DNA of 64,000 nucleotides. It comes from Agromyces agglutinans. GTDB lineage: Bacteria > Actinomycetota > Actinomycetes > Actinomycetales > Microbacteriaceae. Of this stretch, positions 18,075 to 26,847 are shown piece after piece. Within the stretch, counting starts at the first letter, position 1; every line of letters begins with the position of its first letter. Both the position numbers and the translations under genes were made by a program. The notes beneath the pieces were generated by a model, which was not told the origin of the DNA, searched no databases, and saw only the letters and a program-made list of their open reading frames with translations. The DNA lies in the NCBI RefSeq assembly GCF_009647605.1, contig NZ_WJIF01000012.1:1-64000 (forward strand), in the 5' to 3' direction.

Positions 18075-18103
18075 GGCGGGGGTGCCGAATCGGCACCCCC
18101 GCC
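18075..18103. terminator. Hairpin terminator after the M28 aminopeptidase gene
   Basis: A perfect 13-bp stem GGCGGGGGTGCCG / CGGCACCCCCGCC with a 3-nt loop lies 36 bp past the M28 stop codon. Confidence 0.8.
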
Positions 18104-18139
18104 CCCTCACCGGTCAGTGATCGGCGGAATCCCGCGTGA

Positions 18140-19753
18140 TCAGTGGTCCTCGCCGTGCGAGTGGCCGTGGTCGGGCGAGAGCCCGCCGCCGCCCGGCAGG
18201 TTGACCGTGCCCTCGGGGCCCGCGGGCGCCGGCAGGGCGAGGCCGCCCGGAACCGGCACGCCCGCCACGCCGTTCACCGACTCCGTCGAGTAGGCGTAGG
18301 CGAGCACCGCCAGCGCGATCGCGTCGACGTTCACGTCGAACGCGTGCTCGTCGATGTTGTCGATGGTGTCGCACGCCTGGTGGTAGCACTGGTCGTACGA
18401 CTCACCGGCGATGCCGCCCCAGATCGCCGCCTGCTCGGCGGTCTTCACGACCTCGGCGCCCGTGAACAGGCCGCCCGCGGGGATGCCGTTCAGGATGAAC
18501 GCCTCGTAGTCGCTGCGACCGCTGAACTCGGCGTCATCGTACGGCTCACCGACGCTCGTGTAGTAGCTCTCGAAGAGGTCCTCGATCTGCACCGAACCCT
18601 CGGGCACCGTCACGGGTGCGGGCCAGCCCGACTCGTCGCCGTCGTACGCCATGAAGATGTAGTTCGGCGAGGCGACCATGTCGAAGTTGAGGTACAGCGC
18701 GATCCGGTCCCGTTCGGCCTGGCTGAGCTCCTCGACGTACGCCGCCGACCCGAGCAGGCCGTCCTCCTCGGCGCCCCACCAGGCGAGCCGGATGGTGTTC
18801 TGGGGCTTCAGCTTCTCGAGGTTCTGGGCGAGCTCGAGCAGTGCGGCCGAGCCGCTGCCGTTGTCGTTGATGCCCGGGCCCTCGGGCACCGAGTCGAGGT
18901 GCGCGCCCGCCATCACGACGTTGTCGTCGTTGACGCCGGTCTTCTCGGCGATGACGTTCTTCTGCGGACGCTGCTCGGGCGCCGGGACGAAGACGTTCGC
19001 CGTCGAGCCGGCCTGCGCGAGTGCGACGCCCTGCTGGAAGCTGGCGCCGACGACCGGGATATCGTGCGAGACGGGCGAGCCGTCGGTCCGCGACGACGCG
19101 TCGGCGACGACGAGGCCCTCACGATCCGGTGTGTTGCCCTGGTTGAAGATGATCACCGCCGTCGCCCCCGCCTGGCCGGCGAAGTACGCCTTGTCGCCGA
19201 AGTTGCACGTGCCTCGTTGCACGAGCGCGATCGACCCGGCGGGGAAGCCGGCGAAGTCGGCGGCCTCGCAGCCGCTGCTGCTCGCCCGATCGCCGACGAG
19301 GTTGATATCCACCGGGACCACGGCGCCCGTGACGTCGCCCGAGCCGCTGCCCGAGAAGGCGCCGGTCGGGTACTCCGCCGCGACGGGCGTGAGCTGGCTC
19401 AGCGTCGACGCGCCGATGAAGGTGTAGTCGAACTCGTCGATCGTGACGTCCCAGCCGGCGTCCTCGAGCACGCCGACGACGTAGTCGACGCTCGCCTCGT
19501 AGCCCGGCAGGCCCGCGGCGCGGTTGCCGTCGTTCTCGTCGGCGATCGCCTGGAACGCCTCGAGATGCTCCGTCGCGCCGTCGGCGTCGACGCACTCGAG
19601 GAGCTTCGCGACCGTGTTGTTGTTGCGGTTGTCGCACTTCGCCGCTGGAGCCGCGGCCGCGGCCCCCGCCGGCACGAGTGCGATGGTGAACGCCGCGGCG
19701 GTCGCGATGGCGAACGCTCGTGTGCGCTTCGAAAGCGGTGCAGATGGGTACAT
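18140..19753 (-). CDS. Secreted M28 zinc aminopeptidase with PA domain
   Basis: This 537-residue exported peptidase has a signal peptide (positive SKRTRAF, hydrophobic core, cleavage near AAAAPA|AK). A PA insert domain follows (GSIALVQRGTCNFGDKAYFAGQAGA near residue 200) and then the M28 catalytic domain. The two-zinc ligands are visible: AGAHLDSVPEGPGINDNGSG (His, Asp), WWGAEEDGLLGS (catalytic Glu and Glu), NFDMV (Asp) and YHQACDTIDNI (His). It ends in a His-rich tail DHGHSHGEDH that could bind metal. It resembles Streptomyces griseus aminopeptidase plus an N-terminal PA domain. GGAAGGGAAG precedes the ATG. It releases N-terminal residues outside the cell. Confidence 0.93.
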   Translation of the reverse strand: MYPSAPLSKRTRAFAIATAAAFTIALVPAGAAAAAPAAKCDNRNNNTVAKLLECVDADGATEHLEAFQAIADENDGNRAAGLPGYEASVDYVVGVLEDAGWDVTIDEFDYTFIGASTLSQLTPVAAEYPTGAFSGSGSGDVTGAVVPVDINLVGDRASSSGCEAADFAGFPAGSIALVQRGTCNFGDKAYFAGQAGATAVIIFNQGNTPDREGLVVADASSRTDGSPVSHDIPVVGASFQQGVALAQAGSTANVFVPAPEQRPQKNVIAEKTGVNDDNVVMAGAHLDSVPEGPGINDNGSGSAALLELAQNLEKLKPQNTIRLAWWGAEEDGLLGSAAYVEELSQAERDRIALYLNFDMVASPNYIFMAYDGDESGWPAPVTVPEGSVQIEDLFESYYTSVGEPYDDAEFSGRSDYEAFILNGIPAGGLFTGAEVVKTAEQAAIWGGIAGESYDQCYHQACDTIDNIDEHAFDVNVDAIALAVLAYAYSTESVNGVAGVPVPGGLALPAPAGPEGTVNLPGGGGLSPDHGHSHGEDH

Positions 19754-19905
19754 CGTCTTCCCTTCCGTTCGGATGCCTCCGTCGGCACCCGTTCGGGGGA
19801 GCATAAGCTGGGTGGTCCCACGCGCGGAAGGCCCGGGTCTGGAATCGCCGCCGCAGCGCACGAATCGTGCGTGGCCGGCCGCTCCGATGGCTAGACTCAC
19901 CCGTG

Positions 19906-20718
19906 ATGAGCAGGATCTCGGTCGTCATCCCGTGCCTGGACGACGCGGGCCACCTCGCCGGGTGCCTGGCGGCGCTCGCCGCCCAGACCCGCCCGGCCGA
20001 CGAGGTGATCGTCGTCGACAACGGGTCGACGGATGACTCGGCCGAGGTCGCCCGCGCGGCCGGCGCCACCGTGGTGACGCAGCCGCTGCGCGGCATCTGG
20101 CCCGCCACGGCCGCCGGGTTCGACGCGGCGTCGGGCGACGTCCTCGCGCGACTCGACGCCGACTCGGTGCCGCCGGCCGACTGGCTGGAGCGGCTCGAAC
20201 GACGGCTCGCGGCCTCCGACCGGCCGACCGTGGTCACGGGCCCGGGCGCCTTCTACGGAGGCAACCGTGCCACTCGGTGGATCGCCCGGAACCTCTACAT
20301 CGGCGGCTACTTCTGGGCGGTCGGCATCCTGCTCGGGCACCCGCCGATCTTCGGTTCCAACTACGGGATGCGCGCCGACGCCTGGCGGGATCTCCGCGGC
20401 ATCGTGCACCGCGACCGCGCCGACCTCCACGACGACCTCGACCTCGCGTGGTGGATGCGTCCGGGCATGACCGTGGTCTACGAGCGCTCGCTCGTCGTCG
20501 GCGTCTCCGCGCGCCCGTTCGAGAGTTGGGGGGCACTCGGCCGGCGCCTGCGCATGGCCTTCCACACGCTCGCCGTCGAGTGGCGCGCGTGGCCGCCGCT
20601 CGACCGGCTCGCCGATCGCCGCGTCGCACCGGATGCCACGCGCGATGTCGAAGCACGCACCGACGGCGCGGCCATGGCCCACGACGACGTCGACGGCGAC
20701 GCACCGGCCGCCGCCTGA
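19906..20718 (+). CDS. Family-2 glycosyltransferase
   Basis: This 270-residue protein starts MSRISVVIPCLDDAGHLAGC and shows VIVVDNGSTDDSAEVA and the metal-binding ARLDADSVPPADW (DAD/DxD-type) of GT2 enzymes, followed by an acceptor region GHPPIFGSNYGMR and LHDDLDLAWWM. One or no membrane segments are visible, so it is likely cytoplasmic or peripheral. The start is ATG (or GTG one codon earlier); TAGACT ends 5-8 nt upstream and no ribosome binding site is present, suggesting a leaderless message. Donor and acceptor are unknown. Confidence 0.88.
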   Translation: MSRISVVIPCLDDAGHLAGCLAALAAQTRPADEVIVVDNGSTDDSAEVARAAGATVVTQPLRGIWPATAAGFDAASGDVLARLDADSVPPADWLERLERRLAASDRPTVVTGPGAFYGGNRATRWIARNLYIGGYFWAVGILLGHPPIFGSNYGMRADAWRDLRGIVHRDRADLHDDLDLAWWMRPGMTVVYERSLVVGVSARPFESWGALGRRLRMAFHTLAVEWRAWPPLDRLADRRVAPDATRDVEARTDGAAMAHDDVDGDAPAAA

Positions 20719-20768
20719 CGCACCCGCCCGGCCCACGAGCCTGCGCCCGTGGCATCCCGAATCGACGC

Positions 20769-21740
20769 TCAGCCCGCGTCGAACGCCGCCAGCATGTCGC
20801 GCACGAGCTGGTGCGGGGCCGTCTCGCACGGGCTGTGACCCGTCGCATACACCGAGAAGCGCGCGCCGATCTCGCGGGCGGATCGCTGGTGCAGCTCGAC
20901 CGGCCAGAGGTCGTGCGCACCCACGGCGACGAGCTTGGGGATCGTGGCGGCGGCGACCTCGGCGCGCAGGTCGGGCGTGCGCATCATGCACGCGATGAGG
21001 TCGTCGACGCTGTCGCGCCGGGTGAGCGCGAAGCGCTCCCGGACGAACGCCAGCCGGCCGGGCGGCACGCGGTTCAGGTTGTTGCGGATGCCCCACAGCA
21101 TGAGGGCAGCGCCCTGGTGCGGCGTCGTGAACGCCGAGAGCGGCCCGATGCGCTTGATGCCGCGGAACGCCTGCCCCGGCTCGGGCGGGCTGCTCAGGAG
21201 GGTCAGGCTCGCGAACGCGTCGGGCCGCGCGACGAGGGCCTGCTGGGCGAGCGTGCCGGCGAAGCTGTAGCCGAGCACGTGCACGGGCTGCGTGCCCGAG
21301 TCGAGCACGGCGAGCAGGTCGGCGAGGAACAGGTCGGCGTCGTAGCGTTCGCGCGGCGGGTCGGTGCGCCACGGCCCCGCGAGGTGCGATTCGTACTGCC
21401 CCGCCAGGTCGTAGGACTCGACGCGGAACCCCGCAGCCGCGAGCAGCGGCAGCATGAGCACGAAGTCCTCCTTCGACCCGGTGGCGCCCGGGATGAGCAG
21501 CACTCGCCGCCCGTCGCGCGGGCCGAGCGCGATCCGCGCGAGCGGCCCGCTCGGCGCGTCGAACACATCGGGTTCGGCGCCCTCGGGCAGCGTGCGCCAG
21601 TCGAAGTCGGGGATGGCGCGGTCGAGCATCTCGGCGTCGGACTGCCAGCCCGGAGGAGGCGGCGCGAGCACCCCGGCCGGCGTCGATCGGAACGACCCGT
21701 CGGTCACCGGTCGCCCCGCCTCGTCGCCCGCGCTCTCCAT
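20769..21740 (-). CDS. Alpha/beta-hydrolase
   Basis: This 323-residue protein is an alpha/beta-hydrolase fold enzyme: oxyanion region VLLIPGATGSKEDF, nucleophile elbow GYSFAGTLAQQ (Ser), acid in VGAHDLWPVELH, and the catalytic histidine in YATGHSPCE. Its N-terminus is a proline-rich extension of about 60 residues. A TATCGT -10-like box ends 7 nt before the ATG with no ribosome binding site, again fitting a leaderless transcript. Substrate unknown. Confidence 0.87.
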   Translation of the reverse strand: MESAGDEAGRPVTDGSFRSTPAGVLAPPPPGWQSDAEMLDRAIPDFDWRTLPEGAEPDVFDAPSGPLARIALGPRDGRRVLLIPGATGSKEDFVLMLPLLAAAGFRVESYDLAGQYESHLAGPWRTDPPRERYDADLFLADLLAVLDSGTQPVHVLGYSFAGTLAQQALVARPDAFASLTLLSSPPEPGQAFRGIKRIGPLSAFTTPHQGAALMLWGIRNNLNRVPPGRLAFVRERFALTRRDSVDDLIACMMRTPDLRAEVAAATIPKLVAVGAHDLWPVELHQRSAREIGARFSVYATGHSPCETAPHQLVRDMLAAFDAG

Positions 21741-21797
21741 GGATCTCACGATAGCGGCGTCCAGCGGATGTCCGGACTCGGCCCGTATCGTGGAGGG

Positions 21798-22199
21798 ATG
21801 CCTACCGTCGACCTCACCCTGGAGACCTTCGAGCAGACCATCCTCGAGGGCGGCACCGTCTTCGTCGACTTCTGGGCCGGCTGGTGCGGCCCGTGCCTCG
21901 CCTTCGCGCCGCACTACCAGGCGGCGGCCGAGGCGAACCCCGACCTCACCTTCGCGAAGGTCGACACCGAGGCCCAGCAGCAGCTCGCCGCCGCGATGAA
22001 CATCACGTCGATCCCGACGATCATGGCGTTCAAGGACGGCATCGGCGTGTTCGCGCAGGCCGGCGCCCTCCCCCGCCCGGTGCTCGACGACCTCGTCTCG
22101 CAGGTGCGCGCGCTCGACATGGACCAGGTGCGTGCCCAGCTTTCGAGCGAAGCCCCGGCGTCATCCGAGCCGGCGGCTTCCGAGTCGGCGACGGCCTGA
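21798..22199 (+). CDS. Thioredoxin
   Basis: This 133-residue protein is a thioredoxin with the WCGPC redox centre in FVDFWAGWCGPCLAFAPHY, the buried lysine/aspartate surroundings and the cis-proline in NITSIPTIMAFK. A 25-residue Ala/Ser/Glu tail extends past the domain. It reduces protein disulfides in the cytoplasm. TATCGT lies 6 nt before the ATG, while GGAGGG also overlaps that gap, so both leaderless and led translation are possible. It converges on the next gene with only 3 bp between stops. Confidence 0.93.
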   Translation: MPTVDLTLETFEQTILEGGTVFVDFWAGWCGPCLAFAPHYQAAAEANPDLTFAKVDTEAQQQLAAAMNITSIPTIMAFKDGIGVFAQAGALPRPVLDDLVSQVRALDMDQVRAQLSSEAPASSEPAASESATA

Positions 22200-22202
22200 C
22201 GC

Positions 22203-22808
22203 TCAGCCCAGCGCGTCGACGCCGCTGAGGTCGAGCTCGACCCCGAACGGTCGCTCGGCACGCGTGATGAACGCGGGCACGCGCACGTACTCGCCGCGCT
22301 GACGTCGCTCGTCGAGGGCCGCCGCCCATCGGTCCTGCGCGTCCTGGCGCAGGAAGCCGGCGTGGCGCGGCCGGTCGCCGTCGGCGACCCCGCCGACGAG
22401 CTGCACGCCGACGCGGTAGCGCGGCGACATCCAGCGACTCGCGCGGGGCACGAGGACCGCCTCCTGGGTCACCCCGCCGCGCACGCGCGCGAGCTCGATC
22501 GAGGACTGGTGCCGATGCGCGTCGTCGACCGGCACGACGGCGCGCACGTCGCGGTCGGCGGACGGCGCGTCCACGATCGCGAGCCCGTCGAGGGTCGCGA
22601 GGTCTCCCCAGCGGTCGGGGTTGCCGGGCCGGCGGTCGCGCACGAAGCCGACCACGAGGTACGCGATCGCGGCGATGAGCAGCACGAGGAACGGCCACAG
22701 CACCCAGGCCGGGGCATCCGGCCGGATGAATCCCGTCGCGAGCAGCAGCACGAACACGACGAGGTACGGGAACGGCTCCCAGCGCAGGAGCGGCTTGAAG
22801 CGCGGCAT
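22203..22808 (-). CDS. Conserved membrane protein of unknown function
   Basis: This 201-residue protein has two N-terminal membrane segments (YLVVFVLLLATGFI and VLWPFLVLLIAAIAYLVVGFV) followed by a soluble domain of about 140 residues with many charged residues. I do not recognise a family. It lies 9 bp downstream of the LLM oxidoreductase gene on the same strand and may be its operon partner. Confidence 0.75.
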   Translation of the reverse strand: MPRFKPLLRWEPFPYLVVFVLLLATGFIRPDAPAWVLWPFLVLLIAAIAYLVVGFVRDRRPGNPDRWGDLATLDGLAIVDAPSADRDVRAVVPVDDAHRHQSSIELARVRGGVTQEAVLVPRASRWMSPRYRVGVQLVGGVADGDRPRHAGFLRQDAQDRWAAALDERRQRGEYVRVPAFITRAERPFGVELDLSGVDALG

Positions 22809-22817
22809 CCGATCAGG

Positions 22818-23714
22818 CTACGCGGGCTCGCGCAGGGCGCCGAATCGCGACGCGACCTCCTCGAGCACCGACTCGTTTCCGGCGTAGATGCCCTCGGGGC
22901 GCGGCCAGTGCGCGACGACATCGGTGAAGCCGAGCTCGCGCGCGCGACCGACCGCATCCTCGAAGGCGCCCGCGCTCTCGAGGGAGTACCTCCCCTCGGC
23001 GTCGAGCGACAGCGTGCGGTCGAGCGACGCGGGGTCGCGGCCCTGGCGCTCGCAGGCCTCCTCGAACCGGCGTGACAGTTCGCCGACCTGCTTCCACCAG
23101 TCGCCGCGGTCCTCGAACGTCGAGCCCGTCGTGATCCAGCCGTCGGCGACGCGTGCGGCGAACGCCAGGCCGCGAGGCCCGAGCGCGGCGACGTGCAGCG
23201 GCATGCGAGGGTGGCGAGCCGGCTCGCCCACCATGCGCGCCTCGTCGGCCGTGTACCACGCGCCCTCGAACGAGATGCCGCCGGCACCTGCAGGCTCGAA
23301 GCGCAGCAGGACGTCGAGGGCCTCGGTGAACTCCACGAAGCGCTCGTGCCGCTGCCGCGGCGTGAGCTCGGGCTGGCCGAGCACGAAGGCGTCGAAGCCG
23401 GTGCCGCCGGAGCCGATGCCGAGCAGCATCCGGCCGCCGGCGATGTCGTCGACCGTCGCGAGCTCCTTCGCGAACGGCACCGGATGCCGGAAGTTGGGGC
23501 TCGCGACGAACGTGCCGAGGCCGATGCGCTCGGTCACCGTCGCCGCGGCGGTCAGGGTCGGTACCGTCGCGTGCCATCGCTCGCCCGCGAGGCCGCGCCA
23601 CGCGAGGTGGTCGTACGTCCACGCGTGGTCGAACCCGAGCTCCTCGGCGCCGCGCCAGTAGCGGGCGGCCTCGGGCCAGTCGTGCTGCGGGAGGATGACG
23701 ATGCCGAAGCGCAT
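22818..23714 (-). CDS. LLM-class flavin/F420-dependent oxidoreductase
   Basis: This 298-residue TIM-barrel protein begins MRFGIVILPQHDW and has FDHAWTYDHLAWRG, LGTFVASPNFRHPVPFAKEL, GGRMLLGIGSGGTGFDAFVLG and LAFAARVADGWITTGSTFE. These features match luciferase-like oxidoreductases; SPNFRHP and GGRMLLGIGSG are common in the F420-dependent branch. Substrate and the choice between FMN and F420 cannot be settled. It sits 9 nt after the EamA transporter gene and may be co-transcribed. Confidence 0.88.
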   Translation of the reverse strand: MRFGIVILPQHDWPEAARYWRGAEELGFDHAWTYDHLAWRGLAGERWHATVPTLTAAATVTERIGLGTFVASPNFRHPVPFAKELATVDDIAGGRMLLGIGSGGTGFDAFVLGQPELTPRQRHERFVEFTEALDVLLRFEPAGAGGISFEGAWYTADEARMVGEPARHPRMPLHVAALGPRGLAFAARVADGWITTGSTFEDRGDWWKQVGELSRRFEEACERQGRDPASLDRTLSLDAEGRYSLESAGAFEDAVGRARELGFTDVVAHWPRPEGIYAGNESVLEEVASRFGALREPA

Positions 23715-23723
23715 GGATCGAGC

Positions 23724-24680
23724 CTACGAGCGCGTGGGCACCAGGTCGATGTCGAGGGCGCGCGCGGCCGGATCGCCCGGACGCCGCTCGAGGCGGATCA
23801 GCACGATGCCCGCCAGGATCGCGATGCCGCCGAGCGCCTGGAACGGCGTGATCGCCTCGCCCAGCACGATCCACGCGACGATCGCGGCGAACACGACCTC
23901 GGACAGGCCGAGGAACGAGGCCAGCCGGGTGCCGAGCATGCGGATGGCGCTGATGCCCGACACGTACGCGAACGCCGTCGAGACCGCACCGACCGTGAGC
24001 AGGGGCGCCCACCACGGAGCCATCGTGCCGAAGAACGCGACCTCGCCGAATCGCGCCTCGAACGGCACGAGCCCCACGGCCAACGAGAGGCCGAGCACGA
24101 GGCATCCGATCACGAGGCCCGAAGCGGCGAGTGCGATCGGGGGGATGCCCGTGTCCTCGCGCTCGCCGATCACGTAGTAGACGGCCACGCCGATCATCGC
24201 GACCGCCGCGAGCGCGAGGCCGATCGGGTCGAAGCTGCCGCCAGCCGGTCCGATGACGAGCACGAGGCCCGCCATCGCGACGGCCGAGCCCGCGAGCACG
24301 ACGGCCTGCGGCGTGCGCCGCGTGCGCACCCAGGCGAGCGCGACGAGCGCGACGGGCGCGAGGTACTCGATCAGTAGCGCGAGGCTCACCGGGATGCGCG
24401 CGATCGACATGTAGAAGGCGAGTTGCACGCCGGCGACGGCGATCACGGCGTAGACGAGGACCGTCCACTTGGCGCGCCAGAGCGGCCGCAGGTCGAACCT
24501 CAGGGCGATGAGGCCCGGGACGACCAGGAGCATCGCGCCGACGAGCACGCGGAAGAACACGGCGGCGCCGGGCGACCAGCCGGACTCGAGCAGCGGTTTC
24601 ACGATCGCGCCGCCGGCGCCGAACGCGAGCCCCGAGCCGAGGCCCAGTGCGATGCCGAGGATGCCGCGTGAGGTGCGCAT
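23724..24680 (-). CDS. EamA-family drug/metabolite exporter
   Basis: This 318-residue protein has ten hydrophobic segments in two EamA repeats (GLGSGLAFGAGGAIVKPL ... LALLIEYLAPVALVALAW; then GVAVYYVIGEREDTG ... SEVVFAAIVAWIVLGEAITP). It is an inner-membrane transporter of the DMT superfamily, of the RhtA/EamA kind that exports amino acids or other metabolites. It is divergent from the CGNR regulator, which may control it. Confidence 0.9.
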   Translation of the reverse strand: MRTSRGILGIALGLGSGLAFGAGGAIVKPLLESGWSPGAAVFFRVLVGAMLLVVPGLIALRFDLRPLWRAKWTVLVYAVIAVAGVQLAFYMSIARIPVSLALLIEYLAPVALVALAWVRTRRTPQAVVLAGSAVAMAGLVLVIGPAGGSFDPIGLALAAVAMIGVAVYYVIGEREDTGIPPIALAASGLVIGCLVLGLSLAVGLVPFEARFGEVAFFGTMAPWWAPLLTVGAVSTAFAYVSGISAIRMLGTRLASFLGLSEVVFAAIVAWIVLGEAITPFQALGGIAILAGIVLIRLERRPGDPAARALDIDLVPTRS

Positions 24681-24773
24681 GCCGATACCGATCCGTCCGT
24701 TCGCGAGTCGGGCGCCGTCATGCCCGAAAGTCGTTATGCTCGTGACAGTAGCGACATCGACGTCAGGAGTCAA

Positions 24774-25328
24774 TTGATTTTCACCGATGACACCGTGGAC
24801 GCGCTCCAGTTCGTGGCGGCGCTGCTCGACACCGTGCCGCTCGCCTCCGAATCGGGCGCCGACGAGCTGAGCGAGCCCGCGCAGCTGAGCCGGCTGCTGG
24901 CCGCGTGGAAGTACTCCGGCCGACACGACGGCGACGCCCGCGAACTCGCCGAGGTCCGCGCCGCGCGCGACCGCCTCCGCGCGCTCTGGGCCCTCGATCG
25001 CGATGCCGCCGTCGACGAGGTGAACGCGATCCTCGCCCAGGCCCGCGCACTCCCCCGACTCGTCCGCCACGACGACGAGGACTGGCACATCCACGCGACC
25101 TCGCCCGAGGCACCGCTGGCCGAGCGCATCCTCGTGGAGGCCGCGATGGCCTTCGTCGACGTCATCCGCGCCGACGCCACCGAGCGCCTGCGCACCTGCG
25201 CCGCCGACGACTGCGAGGGCTCGTTCCTCGACCTGTCGAAGAACGCGTCGCGGCTCTACTGCAGCGCGCGGTGCGGCAACCGCGTCGCCGCACGCGCCCA
25301 CCGCGCGCGCGCCGCCGACGCCGGCTGA
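24774..25328 (+). CDS. CGNR zinc-finger transcriptional regulator
   Basis: This 184-residue protein has an ABATE-like N-terminal domain (FTDDTVDALQFVAALLDTV) and ends in the CGNR zinc finger: CAADDCEGSFLDLSKN, then LYCSARCGNRVAARAHR. The likely start is TTG with AGGAG upstream; a -10-like TATGCT at 24735-24740 lies inside the longer reading from the ATG at 24720, which argues against that start. By analogy with the family it is a DNA-binding regulator. Divergent placement suggests control of the EamA exporter. Confidence 0.8.
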   Translation: MIFTDDTVDALQFVAALLDTVPLASESGADELSEPAQLSRLLAAWKYSGRHDGDARELAEVRAARDRLRALWALDRDAAVDEVNAILAQARALPRLVRHDDEDWHIHATSPEAPLAERILVEAAMAFVDVIRADATERLRTCAADDCEGSFLDLSKNASRLYCSARCGNRVAARAHRARAADAG

Positions 25329-25367
25329 GGCCGGCACCCCGGAGGCCCCGGCCGGCGCCGCCGGCTC

Positions 25368-26123
25368 TCATCCGGCGACCGGGCACCCCGCGGCCTCGAC
25401 GGCCACGGCGTCGGCCGGCGCGATCGTGAGGTCGTACGTCGCGAGGATCGCGAGGAAGGCCGCGTGGTACGCGCACGTGTGGTCGGCCGTCGGAGACCAC
25501 TCGGCCGGGCCGTGATCGGACTTCGCCTGGTTCGCGCGGCCGTCGACCGCGAGCAGGTTCGCCGGGTCGTTGGCGAACGCCCGGCGTTGGTCGGCGGTCC
25601 ATTCGGATGCCCCGTGCCGCCACGCGTACGACAGGGCGACGACGTGGTCGATCTGCACGCGATCGCTGCGCTCGCCGCGCTCGAACCGGATGGTGGCGCC
25701 CGTGTACGGGTCGACGAGCACGCCGCGCGCGATCACGCAGTCGCTGCCGTTGCGATGCACCGCTTCGTCGAGATCCCTCGCGAGGACGTCGTTGCGCGTG
25801 TCGCAGCCGTTGCGATCGACGTCGGCCCACGCGTCGCCGAACGCGGCGCGGTCGTAGTCGTCACCGGATGCCCCGTCGGCGACGACCACGTCGGCCAGCG
25901 TCGCGTCGCCTGCGGCGGGACCGGGAACAGCACCTCCGGGACGAGCGTCGCCGAGGAGTCCCCCGAGGCCCGCCTGATCGAGGAAGTCATCGATCGCGGA
26001 ATGAGCGTCAGCGGGCGCCGTGGGCGCCCCGAGGAGGATCCACGCCACGAGCAGCAGGGCGGGCACGGCGGTGCCGGTCGCGAGCGCGCGTCGGCGCGCG
26101 CACCGGGGCGCAGGTCGGGTCAT
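25368..26123 (-). CDS. Secreted HNH nuclease of the DUF1524 type
   Basis: This 251-residue protein has an N-terminal signal peptide or anchor (Arg-rich start, then TGTAVPALLLVAWILLGAP) and a C-terminal HNH domain of the DUF1524 family: QIDHVVALSYAWRHG, DPANLLAVDGRANQAKSD and GPAEWSP. Conserved Cys residues (GCDTRND, SDCVIA, HTCAYH, GCPVAG) could form disulfides outside the cell. Such secreted proteins are common in actinobacteria and are presumed extracellular DNases. The function is inferred from the domain only. Confidence 0.88.
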   Translation of the reverse strand: MTRPAPRCARRRALATGTAVPALLLVAWILLGAPTAPADAHSAIDDFLDQAGLGGLLGDARPGGAVPGPAAGDATLADVVVADGASGDDYDRAAFGDAWADVDRNGCDTRNDVLARDLDEAVHRNGSDCVIARGVLVDPYTGATIRFERGERSDRVQIDHVVALSYAWRHGASEWTADQRRAFANDPANLLAVDGRANQAKSDHGPAEWSPTADHTCAYHAAFLAILATYDLTIAPADAVAVEAAGCPVAG

Positions 26124-26169
26124 CCGTTCAGCGTATGCGCAGCCGCCGACCAGCCCGCGTTCGGCGGGC

Positions 26170-26817
26170 TCACAACGTCCGCGGGTCGGCGCGCGGCGCC
26201 TCGACGGGCACCGTGTCGGCAGTCGGCGCCTCGGTGCCCAGCGCCTCGGCGACGCGTCGGCGGAGATCGGGCACCAACTCCTCCTCGAACCACGGATGCC
26301 GCTGGTGCCAGCCCACGTTCAACGGCGACGGATGCACCACCGGCACGACCTCGGGCGCGAACTCGCGCCAGGCCCGGACGGTCTCGGTGAGCGAGCCGCG
26401 CCAGCGATCGCCGAGATGGAACCGCTGCGCGTGCGCGCCGACGAGGATCGTCAGCCGCGGGCGGATGAGCCCGAGGATGCGCGGATGCCACGCCGCCGCG
26501 ATGCCCCGCCGCGGCGGCAGGTCGCCCGAGGCGCCCTTGCCCGGATAGTAGAAGTCCATCGGCACGATCGCGAAGTCCGACGGGTCGTCGAACCGATCCC
26601 GCGGGACATCCAGCCACCGGAGCAGCCGGTCGCCGCTCGCGTCGTTGAAGGGGACGCCGCTCTCCTGCGCCCGGCGACCCGGCGCCTGGCTGAGGATCGC
26701 GACCTTGGATCCCGGCGATCCCACGACGAGTGGCCGCCAGCCCAGCGCGGTGAACGCGGCGTTCGCCGGGTCGGCGGCGATCTCGTCGCGGAGCACCTCG
26801 AAGACGTCGTCGGTCAC
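26170..26817 (-). CDS. Uracil-DNA glycosylase superfamily protein
   Basis: This 215-residue protein has the UDG-superfamily motifs: LSQAPGRRAQESGVPFND (motif A region) and PVVHPSPLNVGW (the HPSP DNA-intercalation loop). It would excise uracil or a related lesion from DNA in the cytoplasm. The start is GTG with GGAGG just upstream. It is divergent from the DUF2207 gene with only 30 bp between the two start codons, so its promoter must lie within that gene's 5' end. Confidence 0.85.
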   Translation of the reverse strand: MTDDVFEVLRDEIAADPANAAFTALGWRPLVVGSPGSKVAILSQAPGRRAQESGVPFNDASGDRLLRWLDVPRDRFDDPSDFAIVPMDFYYPGKGASGDLPPRRGIAAAWHPRILGLIRPRLTILVGAHAQRFHLGDRWRGSLTETVRAWREFAPEVVPVVHPSPLNVGWHQRHPWFEEELVPDLRRRVAEALGTEAPTADTVPVEAPRADPRTL

Positions 26818-26847
26818 GCCTCCATCCTCCCGCCTAGAATCGGGCGG

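Noticed and set aside
24720..24773. Earlier ATG start for the CGNR regulator
   Set aside because: It lies upstream of a -10-like TATGCT and lacks a ribosome binding site, whereas the TTG at 24774 has AGGAG and gives the family's usual N-terminus.
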